Below, piece by piece: positions 17,117-25,067 of a stretch of 64,000 nucleotides of DNA. Each line of letters opens with the position of its first letter. The stretch's first letter is position 1. The DNA lies in the NCBI GenBank assembly GCA_030041495.1, contig JASHNT010000095.1:1-64000 (forward strand), given 5' to 3'. Both the position numbers and the translations under genes were made by a program. The DNA comes from Bryobacteraceae bacterium (GTDB taxonomy: Bacteria; Acidobacteriota; Terriglobia; Bryobacterales; Bryobacteraceae). Below the pieces are notes generated by a model. That model ran no database searches. It saw only the letters and a list, made by a program, of their open reading frames with translations, and was not told the DNA's origin.

Positions 17117-20083
17117 ATGCGCCTGACTCGCCGCCCGTTCTACGCGCTGACCGGGGCTGGCGCGGTGTGCTGCGCCCTGATCTGGGCTTGCGCGCTGTGC
17201 TGTGCTCAGACTCCAACCATCACGAACATCAGCATCGATTCGCTCGACACCAGCTCCTTACGCGTATTTTTTACGGTGTCCCAGCCGAGTTGGGTGGAGG
17301 TGTTCTATGGCACCCAATCCGGCATCTATCCCTACAACACGAAGAGCATCAATTGTTTCGATCTCAACTGTTCCTTTACGGCGGGGAAGACGGCGTTGGC
17401 GATCAGCGGCCTGAAACCGGGCACCACTTACTATGTGCTTCCGACGGCGCGCCCCGATCCGAATGACGACACCAACATCTGCAACGCGGCGGCGTGCGGC
17501 GCGGTGGAGCAGATGGTTACGACGGTGCCGGGGCCGGAGCCGTCGCCGGTTGCTGCCCCGCTTTCCTGGCAGCCGGCGGCTCCCGACACTTCCGGCTACA
17601 CGGTGGTGACGATGCAAGTGGGGCCGAGCAAAGAGTGCCAGGCCGCGGCGTCGGTCACCTCGCCTGACGGATGGTCGGTGAGCGCCGGAGACACGGTTCA
17701 GACAGTGCTCCAGGAAGTAAATTATGGGACGGTATTGGAATTTCCGCAGGGCGCGATGTGCCAGGTTCCGACGCCCAAGCCGCCTGCGGGCTCCGGCTAC
17801 ATTCTTCCGTCAAAACCGCCGGATCCGACGGCCTGTGGAGGCACCTGCGGGATGACGGATCCGCGGCATCGTTGGATTGTGCTTCGGACGCAGCAAGTCA
17901 ACTCGGGCGATTTTCCTCCTTTTGGATCACGCATCACGCCGGCGTGGTCCGCAAGGCTGGCGAAGTTCTACAGTTCGGCTCCCAACCTAGCCAGCCAGTT
18001 GTTCGACGCGGAGTCGGGCTCGGCAGGAGCCCACCATTTTTGGTTTCAGAACCTCGAATTTGAAGACGATCCGGCATACGTCAACCCCGCGGACGCGGTC
18101 GATCCGGTTGCTTTCACATTTTTCGCCCGTCTGGGATCCCAGTGGGACACCAGCAATAACCAATTCCTGGTGCTGGATCGAGTTTATGCTCACGGGCCCG
18201 GAGCGCCGGTCAGGCACTATCAGGGATACGAGCTGGGCGGCAACTACATCGCCATGATTGGCTGTTACACCAGTCATGTAGAGACCTGGCGGATGACGGC
18301 GTGGCCCTCCAACGCGGGGACATTGAGCGACAACAACACGGTCTTGAATATTCCGGTAAATAATTTCCGTTTCCAGGCTTCCTCACCGATGCTGGGAATG
18401 AGCTCTCCGGCGACCGCGACGCTGCTCAGCCGAGGCGGCCCAGGGACGGTGATCGGTAACCTGTATAAGGACCATCTTGAGATTCAGTATGCAGCCGCTA
18501 ACGGCCAAATCTCTTGCCAAGGTTGTAACGCCACGGCGGTGAGTTCTCCCTCCACGCCCTCGACCGCCCTAGCGTTATTTTCGGGCACCATTTCCAACGG
18601 TCAATTCAGCTCGATTAATTGGAACACGGCGGAGTGGCAGACCAGCCGGTACGCAATGGCGTTCGGCATTCAATTGTCGGATCTGAAGGCGCCAGGCGGT
18701 CCTTATGATTTCGACAACAACTACATCGATGGAGTGGGCGAGGGGTACTACGTCGATCCTCAATTTTCGAATTTCTCGAGCGACGATGTAACCTATGTTC
18801 GCAATCATCATATCTGGCCTAAGAATTATTTTGTGTCCGACCCGAACTGGATCGGCTGGAGGTATGAGGTCCGGCAGCACTGGGAGATCAAGCGCGGACA
18901 CCGGTACAACGTGGCTGGAAACGTCTTCTCGTATTCCTGGTCTTATCAGAATGATGGGCCTGCCCTTCTGCTGAGCGGGCGGCCCACGTATCAGGCGCAA
19001 ACGCTGAACGACGGCATCAGCGATATTAATGTAACCTCCAACATCGTCCGGCATGGGCGAACCGGCATCGCCTGCTCGGGCGGATCGCCGATGGACAACG
19101 GCGGCAACACGGTCGATGGCGAGATGGTACGCCGGGTCAGCATCACCAATAACCTGATGTATGACCTGGGCCGCTGGAAATATTGCGACCCGGTTAACTG
19201 CCCCTCCTTGGGTTCCTTCTATTTCGAGAACCGGCCGGGGTGCCAGGATCTGACCATCCGGAACAATACAGCTTCTCCGACCTACGGGGACATGCCGGCT
19301 TGGCTCTATGTCGGTGGCGGAGGGCTGCTATCCAACTATCTGGACTTTGAAAATAATGTACTATTCTTCTCCCAGGGTCCGGTGGCCGGGGGAACAGCTT
19401 GGGGAGACTGGCCGCCCAACAATGTTTCAGGGCACGACATTCAACCCTCCGTGAACTATAACAACGGTGGAAACGCGCCTCCTTTTGTCGCAACCTTGAA
19501 TTCAAGTTTTGTCCACACCGCGGCTCAGGTCACTCCGAATTACGTTTGGCAAGACAATATCGCGATCGGCGGGTGGACGGGCCAGCAAGGCTCGGTGGTT
19601 GACCTGACCGAAGCGCAGCTTAGCAGTTACGCGGCAAACGCTCCCTCTGCCGATACCTTCCCGTCCGGCAACTCGATGTGGAATAGGGCCGCGGCGGCGG
19701 GTTTTCCGGGAGCGCAAAACAACGATTTTACGCCCGCGGCCGGAATCACGGCAGGCGTGAATTATTCGCAGTTGACCGCGGAACAGGGCTTGACGACCGG
19801 TATTGCGCCGCCCGTTCCCAGCGAAACTACAGCGCTGTTCGCCTATACCGCGCCCGACGGCCGCGCTTGCGCGGTGGACGTGAGCGCGGACGGCTCGCTC
19901 TGGAATCGCACCATGGATCCAGGCGGCGCGCAAACACGCAGTGTAACGGTTAGCGGCCTGCGGGCATCCACGCAGTATCAGTACCGCGTCCTCTGTTACT
20001 ATGAGCAGGTAAACGATGGGGTTTTATACACGGACTATACTGCCGACCAGACGACCGACGGCAGCTTCATGACGCTACCCTAG
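17117..20083 (+). CDS. Large secreted beta-helix-like protein, paralogue B
   Basis: A 988-residue protein with an N-terminal hydrophobic signal segment. The order matches the protein at 12429: an N-terminal beta module with LKPGTTYYVLPTARPDPN; AGDTVQTVLQEVNYGTVLEF; DPRHRWIVLRTQQ...GDFPPFGSRI; an Asn/Gly-rich middle with NNTVLNI, DFDNNYIDGVGEGYY, NVAGNVFSYSW and ITNNLMYDLG rungs; and a C-terminal APDGRACAVDVSADGSLW...YQYRVLCYY module. Paired Cys residues suggest disulfides outside the cytoplasm. I prefer the ATG at 17117 over the GTG at 17114 because a GATACT hexamer lies 7 bp upstream of it. Function unknown. Confidence 0.75.
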   Translation: MRLTRRPFYALTGAGAVCCALIWACALCCAQTPTITNISIDSLDTSSLRVFFTVSQPSWVEVFYGTQSGIYPYNTKSINCFDLNCSFTAGKTALAISGLKPGTTYYVLPTARPDPNDDTNICNAAACGAVEQMVTTVPGPEPSPVAAPLSWQPAAPDTSGYTVVTMQVGPSKECQAAASVTSPDGWSVSAGDTVQTVLQEVNYGTVLEFPQGAMCQVPTPKPPAGSGYILPSKPPDPTACGGTCGMTDPRHRWIVLRTQQVNSGDFPPFGSRITPAWSARLAKFYSSAPNLASQLFDAESGSAGAHHFWFQNLEFEDDPAYVNPADAVDPVAFTFFARLGSQWDTSNNQFLVLDRVYAHGPGAPVRHYQGYELGGNYIAMIGCYTSHVETWRMTAWPSNAGTLSDNNTVLNIPVNNFRFQASSPMLGMSSPATATLLSRGGPGTVIGNLYKDHLEIQYAAANGQISCQGCNATAVSSPSTPSTALALFSGTISNGQFSSINWNTAEWQTSRYAMAFGIQLSDLKAPGGPYDFDNNYIDGVGEGYYVDPQFSNFSSDDVTYVRNHHIWPKNYFVSDPNWIGWRYEVRQHWEIKRGHRYNVAGNVFSYSWSYQNDGPALLLSGRPTYQAQTLNDGISDINVTSNIVRHGRTGIACSGGSPMDNGGNTVDGEMVRRVSITNNLMYDLGRWKYCDPVNCPSLGSFYFENRPGCQDLTIRNNTASPTYGDMPAWLYVGGGGLLSNYLDFENNVLFFSQGPVAGGTAWGDWPPNNVSGHDIQPSVNYNNGGNAPPFVATLNSSFVHTAAQVTPNYVWQDNIAIGGWTGQQGSVVDLTEAQLSSYAANAPSADTFPSGNSMWNRAAAAGFPGAQNNDFTPAAGITAGVNYSQLTAEQGLTTGIAPPVPSETTALFAYTAPDGRACAVDVSADGSLWNRTMDPGGAQTRSVTVSGLRASTQYQYRVLCYYEQVNDGVLYTDYTADQTTDGSFMTLP

Positions 20084-20111
20084 AAATGGACTTGGAATCG
20101 GGAGGAGCGGC

Positions 20112-20681
20112 ATGATGTTCGCGGAGCAATACCGTTCGCAGTTGATCGAAGCACTCGGCAGGATCGACGTTGGTAAGGTCGGCCAGGCGGTGGAGTGGCT
20201 CAGGGACGCGCGCGATAATGGAAGACATATTTTTGTGTGCGGGAACGGCGGCAGCGCCTCCACGGCGTCGCACTTTGCCTGCGATATCGTTAAAGGCGCC
20301 AGCCACGGGCGGGAGAAGCGGTTCAAGATCATGGCCCTGACCGACTCCCTGCCGACCATTACAGCGTATTCCAACGACGTGAGTTACGAGCAAGTGTTTG
20401 TCGAACAGCTTCGGAACTTCGCGCACCCTGGTGACGTGATCATGGCCCTGAGCGGCTCGGGCAATTCGGCGAACGTTTTGCGGGCGCTCGAATACGGCAA
20501 TGCGATCGGCTGCCGCACCATTGCGTTAAGCGGCCGTGACGGCGGGAAGCTGGGGCCGCTGGCGCAACTCGAGATTCGCGTTGCAGATCCGCACATGGGA
20601 CGCATCGAAGATGCGCACATGGCGATCTGTCACATGATCGGCTACTATTTCATGGACGAAGAATTGCGGGGTCGCGGCTGA
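20112..20681 (+). CDS. gmhA: Sedoheptulose 7-phosphate isomerase
   Basis: A 189-residue SIS-domain protein, the usual GmhA length, that converts sedoheptulose 7-phosphate to D-glycero-D-manno-heptose 7-phosphate in the cytoplasm. Visible are the phosphosugar-binding GNGGSASTASHFACDI at about 44-59, the second site ALSGSGNSANV at about 116-126, and the C-terminal DAHMAICHMIGYYF containing the His expected among the zinc ligands. A GGGAGGAG site precedes ATG codons at 20112 and 20115. It is convergent with, and overlaps by 32 bp, the GT4 gene. Together with gmhB, hddA and hddC on the other strand it completes the GDP-heptose route. Confidence 0.93.
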   Translation: MMFAEQYRSQLIEALGRIDVGKVGQAVEWLRDARDNGRHIFVCGNGGSASTASHFACDIVKGASHGREKRFKIMALTDSLPTITAYSNDVSYEQVFVEQLRNFAHPGDVIMALSGSGNSANVLRALEYGNAIGCRTIALSGRDGGKLGPLAQLEIRVADPHMGRIEDAHMAICHMIGYYFMDEELRGRG

Positions 20682-21804
20682 GCCGCCCGGGCTCGACCAG
20701 AGACGAGTAATAATCCAAATTCCGCTGCACGATTTTGGGTAGAGCATAGCGCTCCATGGCGGTGTGCCGCGCGGCTTTTCCAAGTTGCCGGTTCAAGGCC
20801 GGATCCGCCAGCGCCCGGATGAGTTGGGCGGCGATGGAGGCGGGATCGTAAGGATCGCAGAGTAAGCCGGTAACGCCATCGTCGATTAACTCAGGGCCCG
20901 GTCCGGTCCTGGAGGCGACCACCGCTTTGCCGGCCGCCATTGCCTCAATCCAGGCGATCGGCATGGCTTCGATGTAAGAAGGATAGACGCACACGCTGGC
21001 GCGCCGCAGCGCCTGCGGCAGGACTTCGCGAGGCACGCGGCCTTTCCATTCGATCCGGCGCGCCACCTCCGGCGCCAGCGATGCGCGGAGCTGTGCGGTC
21101 AACGAATTCCGGGGAGGGGGATCGATGGCCTCGCCGCCATAGACCTCAAGCCGGGCGCCCGGCACCGCGGCGACCACGGCCGGCATGGCTTGGATCAATT
21201 CGCGAATGCCTTTACGCGGAATCACGGTTCCCGCAAACACGATCAGCCCCTCTTCGACGGTATCGGGATCGGGCGAGAACTGGTCGGTGTTGACTGGGTT
21301 GGGAATTACCTCGATCGGAACCGGCCCCAGGTGGAGCATGTTGCGGGTCCCCTCCGCCACACAATGACTGACGGCGCACAGGCGGGCGGCGACAGCGAAG
21401 GATCGCCGCTCCTTCCACACCTGAATCCGCTTGCCTGTGTCAAAGAACGTGGGTCCGCCGTGCATGCGAAGGACTTTCACGGCGGGAAACGACTTGTTCA
21501 CCACATAAAGATCGATCTCAGCGCCCTCGATAATATCGATGGGGTCCTGGCGATGCAGCTCACGCAGCGCTGCGTGCAGCCGCCACAGATGCGAGGCGGA
21601 ACGCAGGACGGGTACGCCGCCGCGGGCAATCCGAAGCACGCGGACGCCCTGGTCGTCCTCAGAGCGGAACGACTCCGCATAGAGCCCGACGACGCTGGCG
21701 CGGTGGCCCGATCTGACGACCTCCCTCGCGAGCACCTGGCAGAAGGTCCCGATTCCTCCGTGAGGCGCGGGGGGATACTCGCTGCACAGGTAGCAGACGT
21801 GCAC
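20650..21804 (-). CDS. GT4-family glycosyltransferase
   Basis: A 384-residue GT-B enzyme. The N-terminal acceptor domain starts MHVCYLCSEYPPAPHGGIGTFCQVLA, with the GGIG motif. The C-terminal donor domain has VFAGTVIPRKGIRELIQAM and the E(x7)E-type region SYIEAMPIAWIEAMAAGKAVVAS near 285-307. The GTG start at 21804 has no Shine-Dalgarno site but a promoter-like TTGAGA-N18-TACACT ends 7 bp before it. It is downstream of gmhB on the same strand, so a heptosyl or mannosyl transferase acting on GDP-sugars is plausible but not shown. Confidence 0.88.
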   Translation of the reverse strand: MHVCYLCSEYPPAPHGGIGTFCQVLAREVVRSGHRASVVGLYAESFRSEDDQGVRVLRIARGGVPVLRSASHLWRLHAALRELHRQDPIDIIEGAEIDLYVVNKSFPAVKVLRMHGGPTFFDTGKRIQVWKERRSFAVAARLCAVSHCVAEGTRNMLHLGPVPIEVIPNPVNTDQFSPDPDTVEEGLIVFAGTVIPRKGIRELIQAMPAVVAAVPGARLEVYGGEAIDPPPRNSLTAQLRASLAPEVARRIEWKGRVPREVLPQALRRASVCVYPSYIEAMPIAWIEAMAAGKAVVASRTGPGPELIDDGVTGLLCDPYDPASIAAQLIRALADPALNRQLGKAARHTAMERYALPKIVQRNLDYYSSLVEPGRLSRDPAILRP

Positions 21805-21811
21805 AGAAAAC

Positions 21812-21841
21812 AGTGTAGCGGCCTGTGGCGCAAACTCTCAA
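21812..21841 (-). promoter_or_regulatory. Putative leaderless promoter of the GT4 gene
   Basis: On the minus strand TTGAGA (21841-21836), an 18-bp spacer and TACACT (21817-21812) are followed by 7 bp and the GTG start at 21804. The -35 matches TTGACA at five of six positions. This is one of the best promoter matches in the window and places the transcript start at the start codon. Confidence 0.45.
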
Positions 21842-21844
21842 GCG

Positions 21845-22312
21845 CTAGCGTCGCACCAGATGCCCGTTTTCCGCGAGCAGAAAGCGAATGCCGGTGGCAC
21901 GCGCCAATTGCTCGTCCGCGGAAGAGTCCCCGATCAGAAGAGAGCGGGCGAGGTCGATGTCCCACTTGGCGCGCGCCACCTCGACCAATCCGGGTTTCGG
22001 TTTGCGGCAATTGCACGAATCTTCCTCGTGGGGGCAATAGAGCACGTCGTCGATGCGCGCGCCTTGGGCGGCCAACAAGGCGATCATGTTGCGGTGAATT
22101 TCCTCGAGCCTTTCCACGGGTAACGTGCCGCGCGCGACTCCGCGTTGATTGGTCAGAACGATGACCAGATAATCCACAGCATTGAAGATCCGGATCCAGT
22201 CCGAGATATTAGGCAGAAGCCGGAACTCTTCCCACGAGAGAATGTATTCATGTTCCGGAGGCTTTTCGTTGATGACTCCGTCGCGATCGAGAAAGACGCA
22301 GGGCCGGCCCAT
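21845..22312 (-). CDS. gmhB: D-glycero-D-manno-heptose 1,7-bisphosphate 7-phosphatase
   Basis: A 155-residue HAD-superfamily (IIIA) phosphatase. Motif I is FLDRDGVIN at 7-15, motif II is LTNQRG near 53, and the zinc-binding loop reads CPHEEDSCNCRKPKPG around 92-107, matching the Cys-x-His...Cys-x-Cys arrangement of GmhB. The last acidic motif is IGDSSAD. It removes the 7-phosphate so that the nucleotidyltransferase can activate heptose-1-phosphate. ATG start at 22312, 3 bp after the hddA stop, so it belongs to the hddC-hddA-gmhB operon. Confidence 0.92.
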   Translation of the reverse strand: MGRPCVFLDRDGVINEKPPEHEYILSWEEFRLLPNISDWIRIFNAVDYLVIVLTNQRGVARGTLPVERLEEIHRNMIALLAAQGARIDDVLYCPHEEDSCNCRKPKPGLVEVARAKWDIDLARSLLIGDSSADEQLARATGIRFLLAENGHLVRR

Positions 22313-22315
22313 GTC

Positions 22316-23332
22316 TTAATGCGATGGCAGGCCGTCCCGGAAGCCGGGAGCCGGGGTTTCGTCGCCGACGTAGATGATCTTGGATCCCTGGCGTTCAAAC
22401 CGCACCGGCACATATACCAGGTCGGAGAGCGTGGCGCGCACCTGGTCTTGTAAATGAGGCTCGCAGAAAAACAGAAGGAATCCGCCCCCGCCCGCGCCGA
22501 GCAGTTTACCGCCGATTGCGCCGGCGGCAATCGCGCGGGCGTAGCAATCGTCGATGGTGGAATTGCTGATCTCTTTTTGGAGCGATTTCTTGGCTTCCCA
22601 TGCCTGGTGCAGGAGGTAGCCGAACGCATTCAGGTCTTTGCCACTGGATAGAACGTCGCGCATGGAGCGGGCGATCTCGCACATGCGGCGCACCACGGCG
22701 CGCTTTTCTTCCGCGTTTTCCATTTGGCGGGAGAGGATCTCGGCGGCACTGCGGGTGATGCCGGTATAGAACATCATCAATCTCCGGTTGAGCTCGGTGT
22801 ACGTGGCCGGCGTGCACACCACGGGATCGACGAAGACGCTGCCGTCGGGATTGAACTGGATAAACTGCAGGCCGCCATAGGCCGCAATGTACTGGTCCTG
22901 CTTGCCGATGGGCTCACGCAGTTTCTCGATCTCCAGCATGCAGGCCTCGCGCGCCAGCCGTTCGGCAGAAACCAACTGGCCTTGCATCGCGTACAGCGCG
23001 TGCAGCAGTCCGACGGTAAAGCTGCTGGAGGAGCCCAGACCGGTTTTGGCCGGGATGTTGGCCATGGACACGATCTCGAGTCCGGAGTCGACTCCGGCGT
23101 GTTTCAAACATTCCCGCACGATGCCGTGCTCGATCTGGTCGACAGTGTCCGCCAGTTCGGTCCGGGAGTAACTGATGCGGAAGCCGCTGCCGAACCGGTT
23201 CATCACCGTCAGGAACATGTACTTGTCGATGGTGGTGGAGAGCACGGCGCCGGGTTCCTGGCCGTAGAAGGCCTCCAGGTCGGAGCCGCCTCCGGCGAAG
23301 CTGATGCGAAACGGTGTGCGAGTAATGATCAT
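22316..23332 (-). CDS. hddA: D-glycero-D-manno-heptose 7-phosphate kinase (GHMP family)
   Basis: A 338-residue GHMP kinase. The N-terminus MIITRTPFRISFAGGGSDL is typical of the HddA subgroup. The ATP loop reads PAKTGLGSSSSFTVGLLHAL at about 94-113, and the C-terminal GGKLLGAGGGGFLLFF closes the fold. HddA phosphorylates the anomeric carbon in the GDP route, distinct from the bifunctional HldE of the ADP route, so the presence of HddA with HddC points to GDP-D-alpha-D-heptose for capsule, O-antigen or S-layer glycan. It overlaps the hddC stop by 4 bp. Confidence 0.9.
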   Translation of the reverse strand: MIITRTPFRISFAGGGSDLEAFYGQEPGAVLSTTIDKYMFLTVMNRFGSGFRISYSRTELADTVDQIEHGIVRECLKHAGVDSGLEIVSMANIPAKTGLGSSSSFTVGLLHALYAMQGQLVSAERLAREACMLEIEKLREPIGKQDQYIAAYGGLQFIQFNPDGSVFVDPVVCTPATYTELNRRLMMFYTGITRSAAEILSRQMENAEEKRAVVRRMCEIARSMRDVLSSGKDLNAFGYLLHQAWEAKKSLQKEISNSTIDDCYARAIAAGAIGGKLLGAGGGGFLLFFCEPHLQDQVRATLSDLVYVPVRFERQGSKIIYVGDETPAPGFRDGLPSH

Positions 23333-24018
23333 CGGGCAAATAACTCTTCTATCACCCGGAGACGCTCCGGTGTGCCGATATCGTAAAAGCGCTGCGAAGT
23401 CGGATAACCGAGTAGCTGGCGCTGGGCGATCAATCGCGGAAAAATTTCGGTTTCAAGCGAGACTGCGCTGCTTGCCGGGATGAGATCGAGAACCTCCCGG
23501 CGAAAAGCCAGCACTCCCGCTTCCACGTAGCTCAGATTCTCGCCGCCCTTCTCATAACGGGCCACCAGGCCGGACGCATCCAGATCGACATTGTTCTTGA
23601 CGGACGTGTCGCCGAGGCGGTTGTCGTAGACCACCAGCAGGCCGACCGCTGGAGGAACCAAGGCGCGAAGCGCCGAGGCGTAGTCGATGGGCAGGTAAGA
23701 ATCGCCGTAAATCAGCACGAACGCGTCAGCCAGGAAGGAGCCTGCCAAGCGCAGGGCGCCCGCGGTTCCGAGTGGATGCGGCTCGCGGGAATAGCGGATC
23801 GAGAGCCCAAGGCTTGAACCGTCCCCGAAATATTCTTCGACTTGCTCCCCGAGATATCCGGTCAGCAAAAGAATATCCCGGATGTCCTGGCGTGCCAGTT
23901 CGGCCAGTTGAAAGCGCAGATACGGAACCCCGTGGATCGGAACCATCGGCTTGGGAATGCTGTGGGTGACGGGATACAGGCGCGTGCCTAATCCTCCGGC
24001 CAGGATCACGGCCTGCAT
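23329..24018 (-). CDS. hddC: D-glycero-D-manno-heptose 1-phosphate guanylyltransferase
   Basis: A 229-residue nucleotidyltransferase. The signature LAGGLGTRLYPVTHSIPKPMVPI lies at 6-28, followed by GYLGEQVEEYF and the metal-binding LIYGDSYLPID near 104-114. Length and N-terminus match HddC/RmlA-like short nucleotidyltransferases. Guanylyl specificity is inferred from the flanking hddA and gmhB. ATG start at 24018, overlapping the stop of the epimerase gene by 13 bp, which suggests coupling. Confidence 0.85.
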   Translation of the reverse strand: MQAVILAGGLGTRLYPVTHSIPKPMVPIHGVPYLRFQLAELARQDIRDILLLTGYLGEQVEEYFGDGSSLGLSIRYSREPHPLGTAGALRLAGSFLADAFVLIYGDSYLPIDYASALRALVPPAVGLLVVYDNRLGDTSVKNNVDLDASGLVARYEKGGENLSYVEAGVLAFRREVLDLIPASSAVSLETEIFPRLIAQRQLLGYPTSQRFYDIGTPERLRVIEELFAR

Positions 24019-24992
24019 GCGAGCTCCGAGGCGGGCTGGGAGCCGGAGAAACGTTCGAGGGTGGTTCGGATCGCGATGGCGACGGCTTCCGCGGAACTGT
24101 GACTGGCGCGCCAGCCGAGCTGGTTGATGCGCGATACGTCGAGGCGAAAGCGAGGGACGTCCCCCGGCCAGCCGCCTTCGCCGCCGGTATATTCGAAACG
24201 CACGTTGCGCAAGCCCATGGCCTCCACCACCATGCGAGCAATCTCGTTGACTTCCAGCCAGTCATCACAGCCCAGGTTGAAAATGTTCAGAGGCGCATTG
24301 GCGTGCCGGATTGCCCACAGCATTCCTTCCACGCATTCGCGGCTCAACAGATACGACTTCGCTTGCCGGCCGTCGCCTAGAATCAAAAGCCGGGAGGGAT
24401 CCTCCTTCAGGCGGTGGATAAAGTCGCCGATCACCGTCCGGCCCTTGCTCCGCACCTTGGGGCCGACGATGTTCGCGAACCGAAAAATCCAACTCTGCAT
24501 CCCGAACAGATTTTGAAACGCGCCAATGAGACTTTCACAACCGAGCTTGGTTGCGCCGTACAGCGAGATGGGCTGAGGGAAGAAACCATCCTCCGGGATC
24601 GGCATGCGTGGGACCACTCCGTAAACTGCCGAAGTGGACGAAAAAGCCAGCTTCTGTATGCCGCGCCGGCGCATGGCTTCCAGCAGGGTGTAGGTCGCGA
24701 ACGTATTCTGGCTGAGATCCTTATCAGTGGCGTCGCCGGGCGTGTATTTCACGTCGGGATTCGCCGCCAGATGGTAGACGAATTCGACCCCATCCAGGGG
24801 CCGCATGACGGCGTCGAAATCCAGGAGGTCGCCCTCGACGAATTCGAAACCGGGGCCAAACAACGGCTCGACGTGTTCCCGCTTTCCGCTGCTCAGGTTG
24901 TCGAAGGCGATGACCTGGTGGCCTTCGGCCAGCAACGCTTCACATAAATCGGAGCCGATGCAACCGGCGCCGCCGGTTACCAGAACTCGCAC
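24006..24992 (-). CDS. NAD-dependent sugar epimerase/dehydratase (extended SDR)
   Basis: A 328-residue SDR. The nucleotide-binding GGAGCIGSD lies at 7-15 and the catalytic pair is Y145 and K149 in YGATK, with SSTSAVYG upstream supplying the active-site Ser/Thr. GalE-type or GDP-sugar epimerases are the nearest relatives; I cannot choose the substrate. I place the start at the GTG at 24992. The open frame continues another 319 codons, but that part is antisense to the next gene. A TTGCCG-N18-TATACT promoter ends 6 bp before this GTG. First gene of the hddC-hddA-gmhB operon, so the substrate may be a GDP-heptose. Confidence 0.85.
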   Translation of the reverse strand: MRVLVTGGAGCIGSDLCEALLAEGHQVIAFDNLSSGKREHVEPLFGPGFEFVEGDLLDFDAVMRPLDGVEFVYHLAANPDVKYTPGDATDKDLSQNTFATYTLLEAMRRRGIQKLAFSSTSAVYGVVPRMPIPEDGFFPQPISLYGATKLGCESLIGAFQNLFGMQSWIFRFANIVGPKVRSKGRTVIGDFIHRLKEDPSRLLILGDGRQAKSYLLSRECVEGMLWAIRHANAPLNIFNLGCDDWLEVNEIARMVVEAMGLRNVRFEYTGGEGGWPGDVPRFRLDVSRINQLGWRASHSSAEAVAIAIRTTLERFSGSQPASELACRP

Positions 24993-24998
24993 GCGACC

Positions 24999-25028
24999 AG
25001 TATAGCGGCCCTCCGCCGAGAGCGGCAA
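24999..25028 (-). promoter_or_regulatory. Putative leaderless promoter of the epimerase-hdd operon
   Basis: On the minus strand TTGCCG (25028-25023), an 18-bp spacer and TATACT (25004-24999) are followed by 6 bp and the GTG at 24992. It is back to back with the rightward promoter at 25031-25060, only 2 bp separating the two -35 hexamers. Confidence 0.45.
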
Positions 25029-25030
25029 CT

Positions 25031-25060
25031 TTGTGTTCGTAACGGCGCTGCTGCTACCAT
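25031..25060 (+). promoter_or_regulatory. Putative leaderless promoter of the rightward GT4 gene
   Basis: TTGTGT at 25031-25036, an 18-bp spacer and TACCAT at 25055-25060, followed by 7 bp and the GTG at 25068. This spacing is the reason to consider the GTG rather than the ATG at 25080 as the start. Confidence 0.4.
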
Positions 25061-25067
25061 CGCTTAG

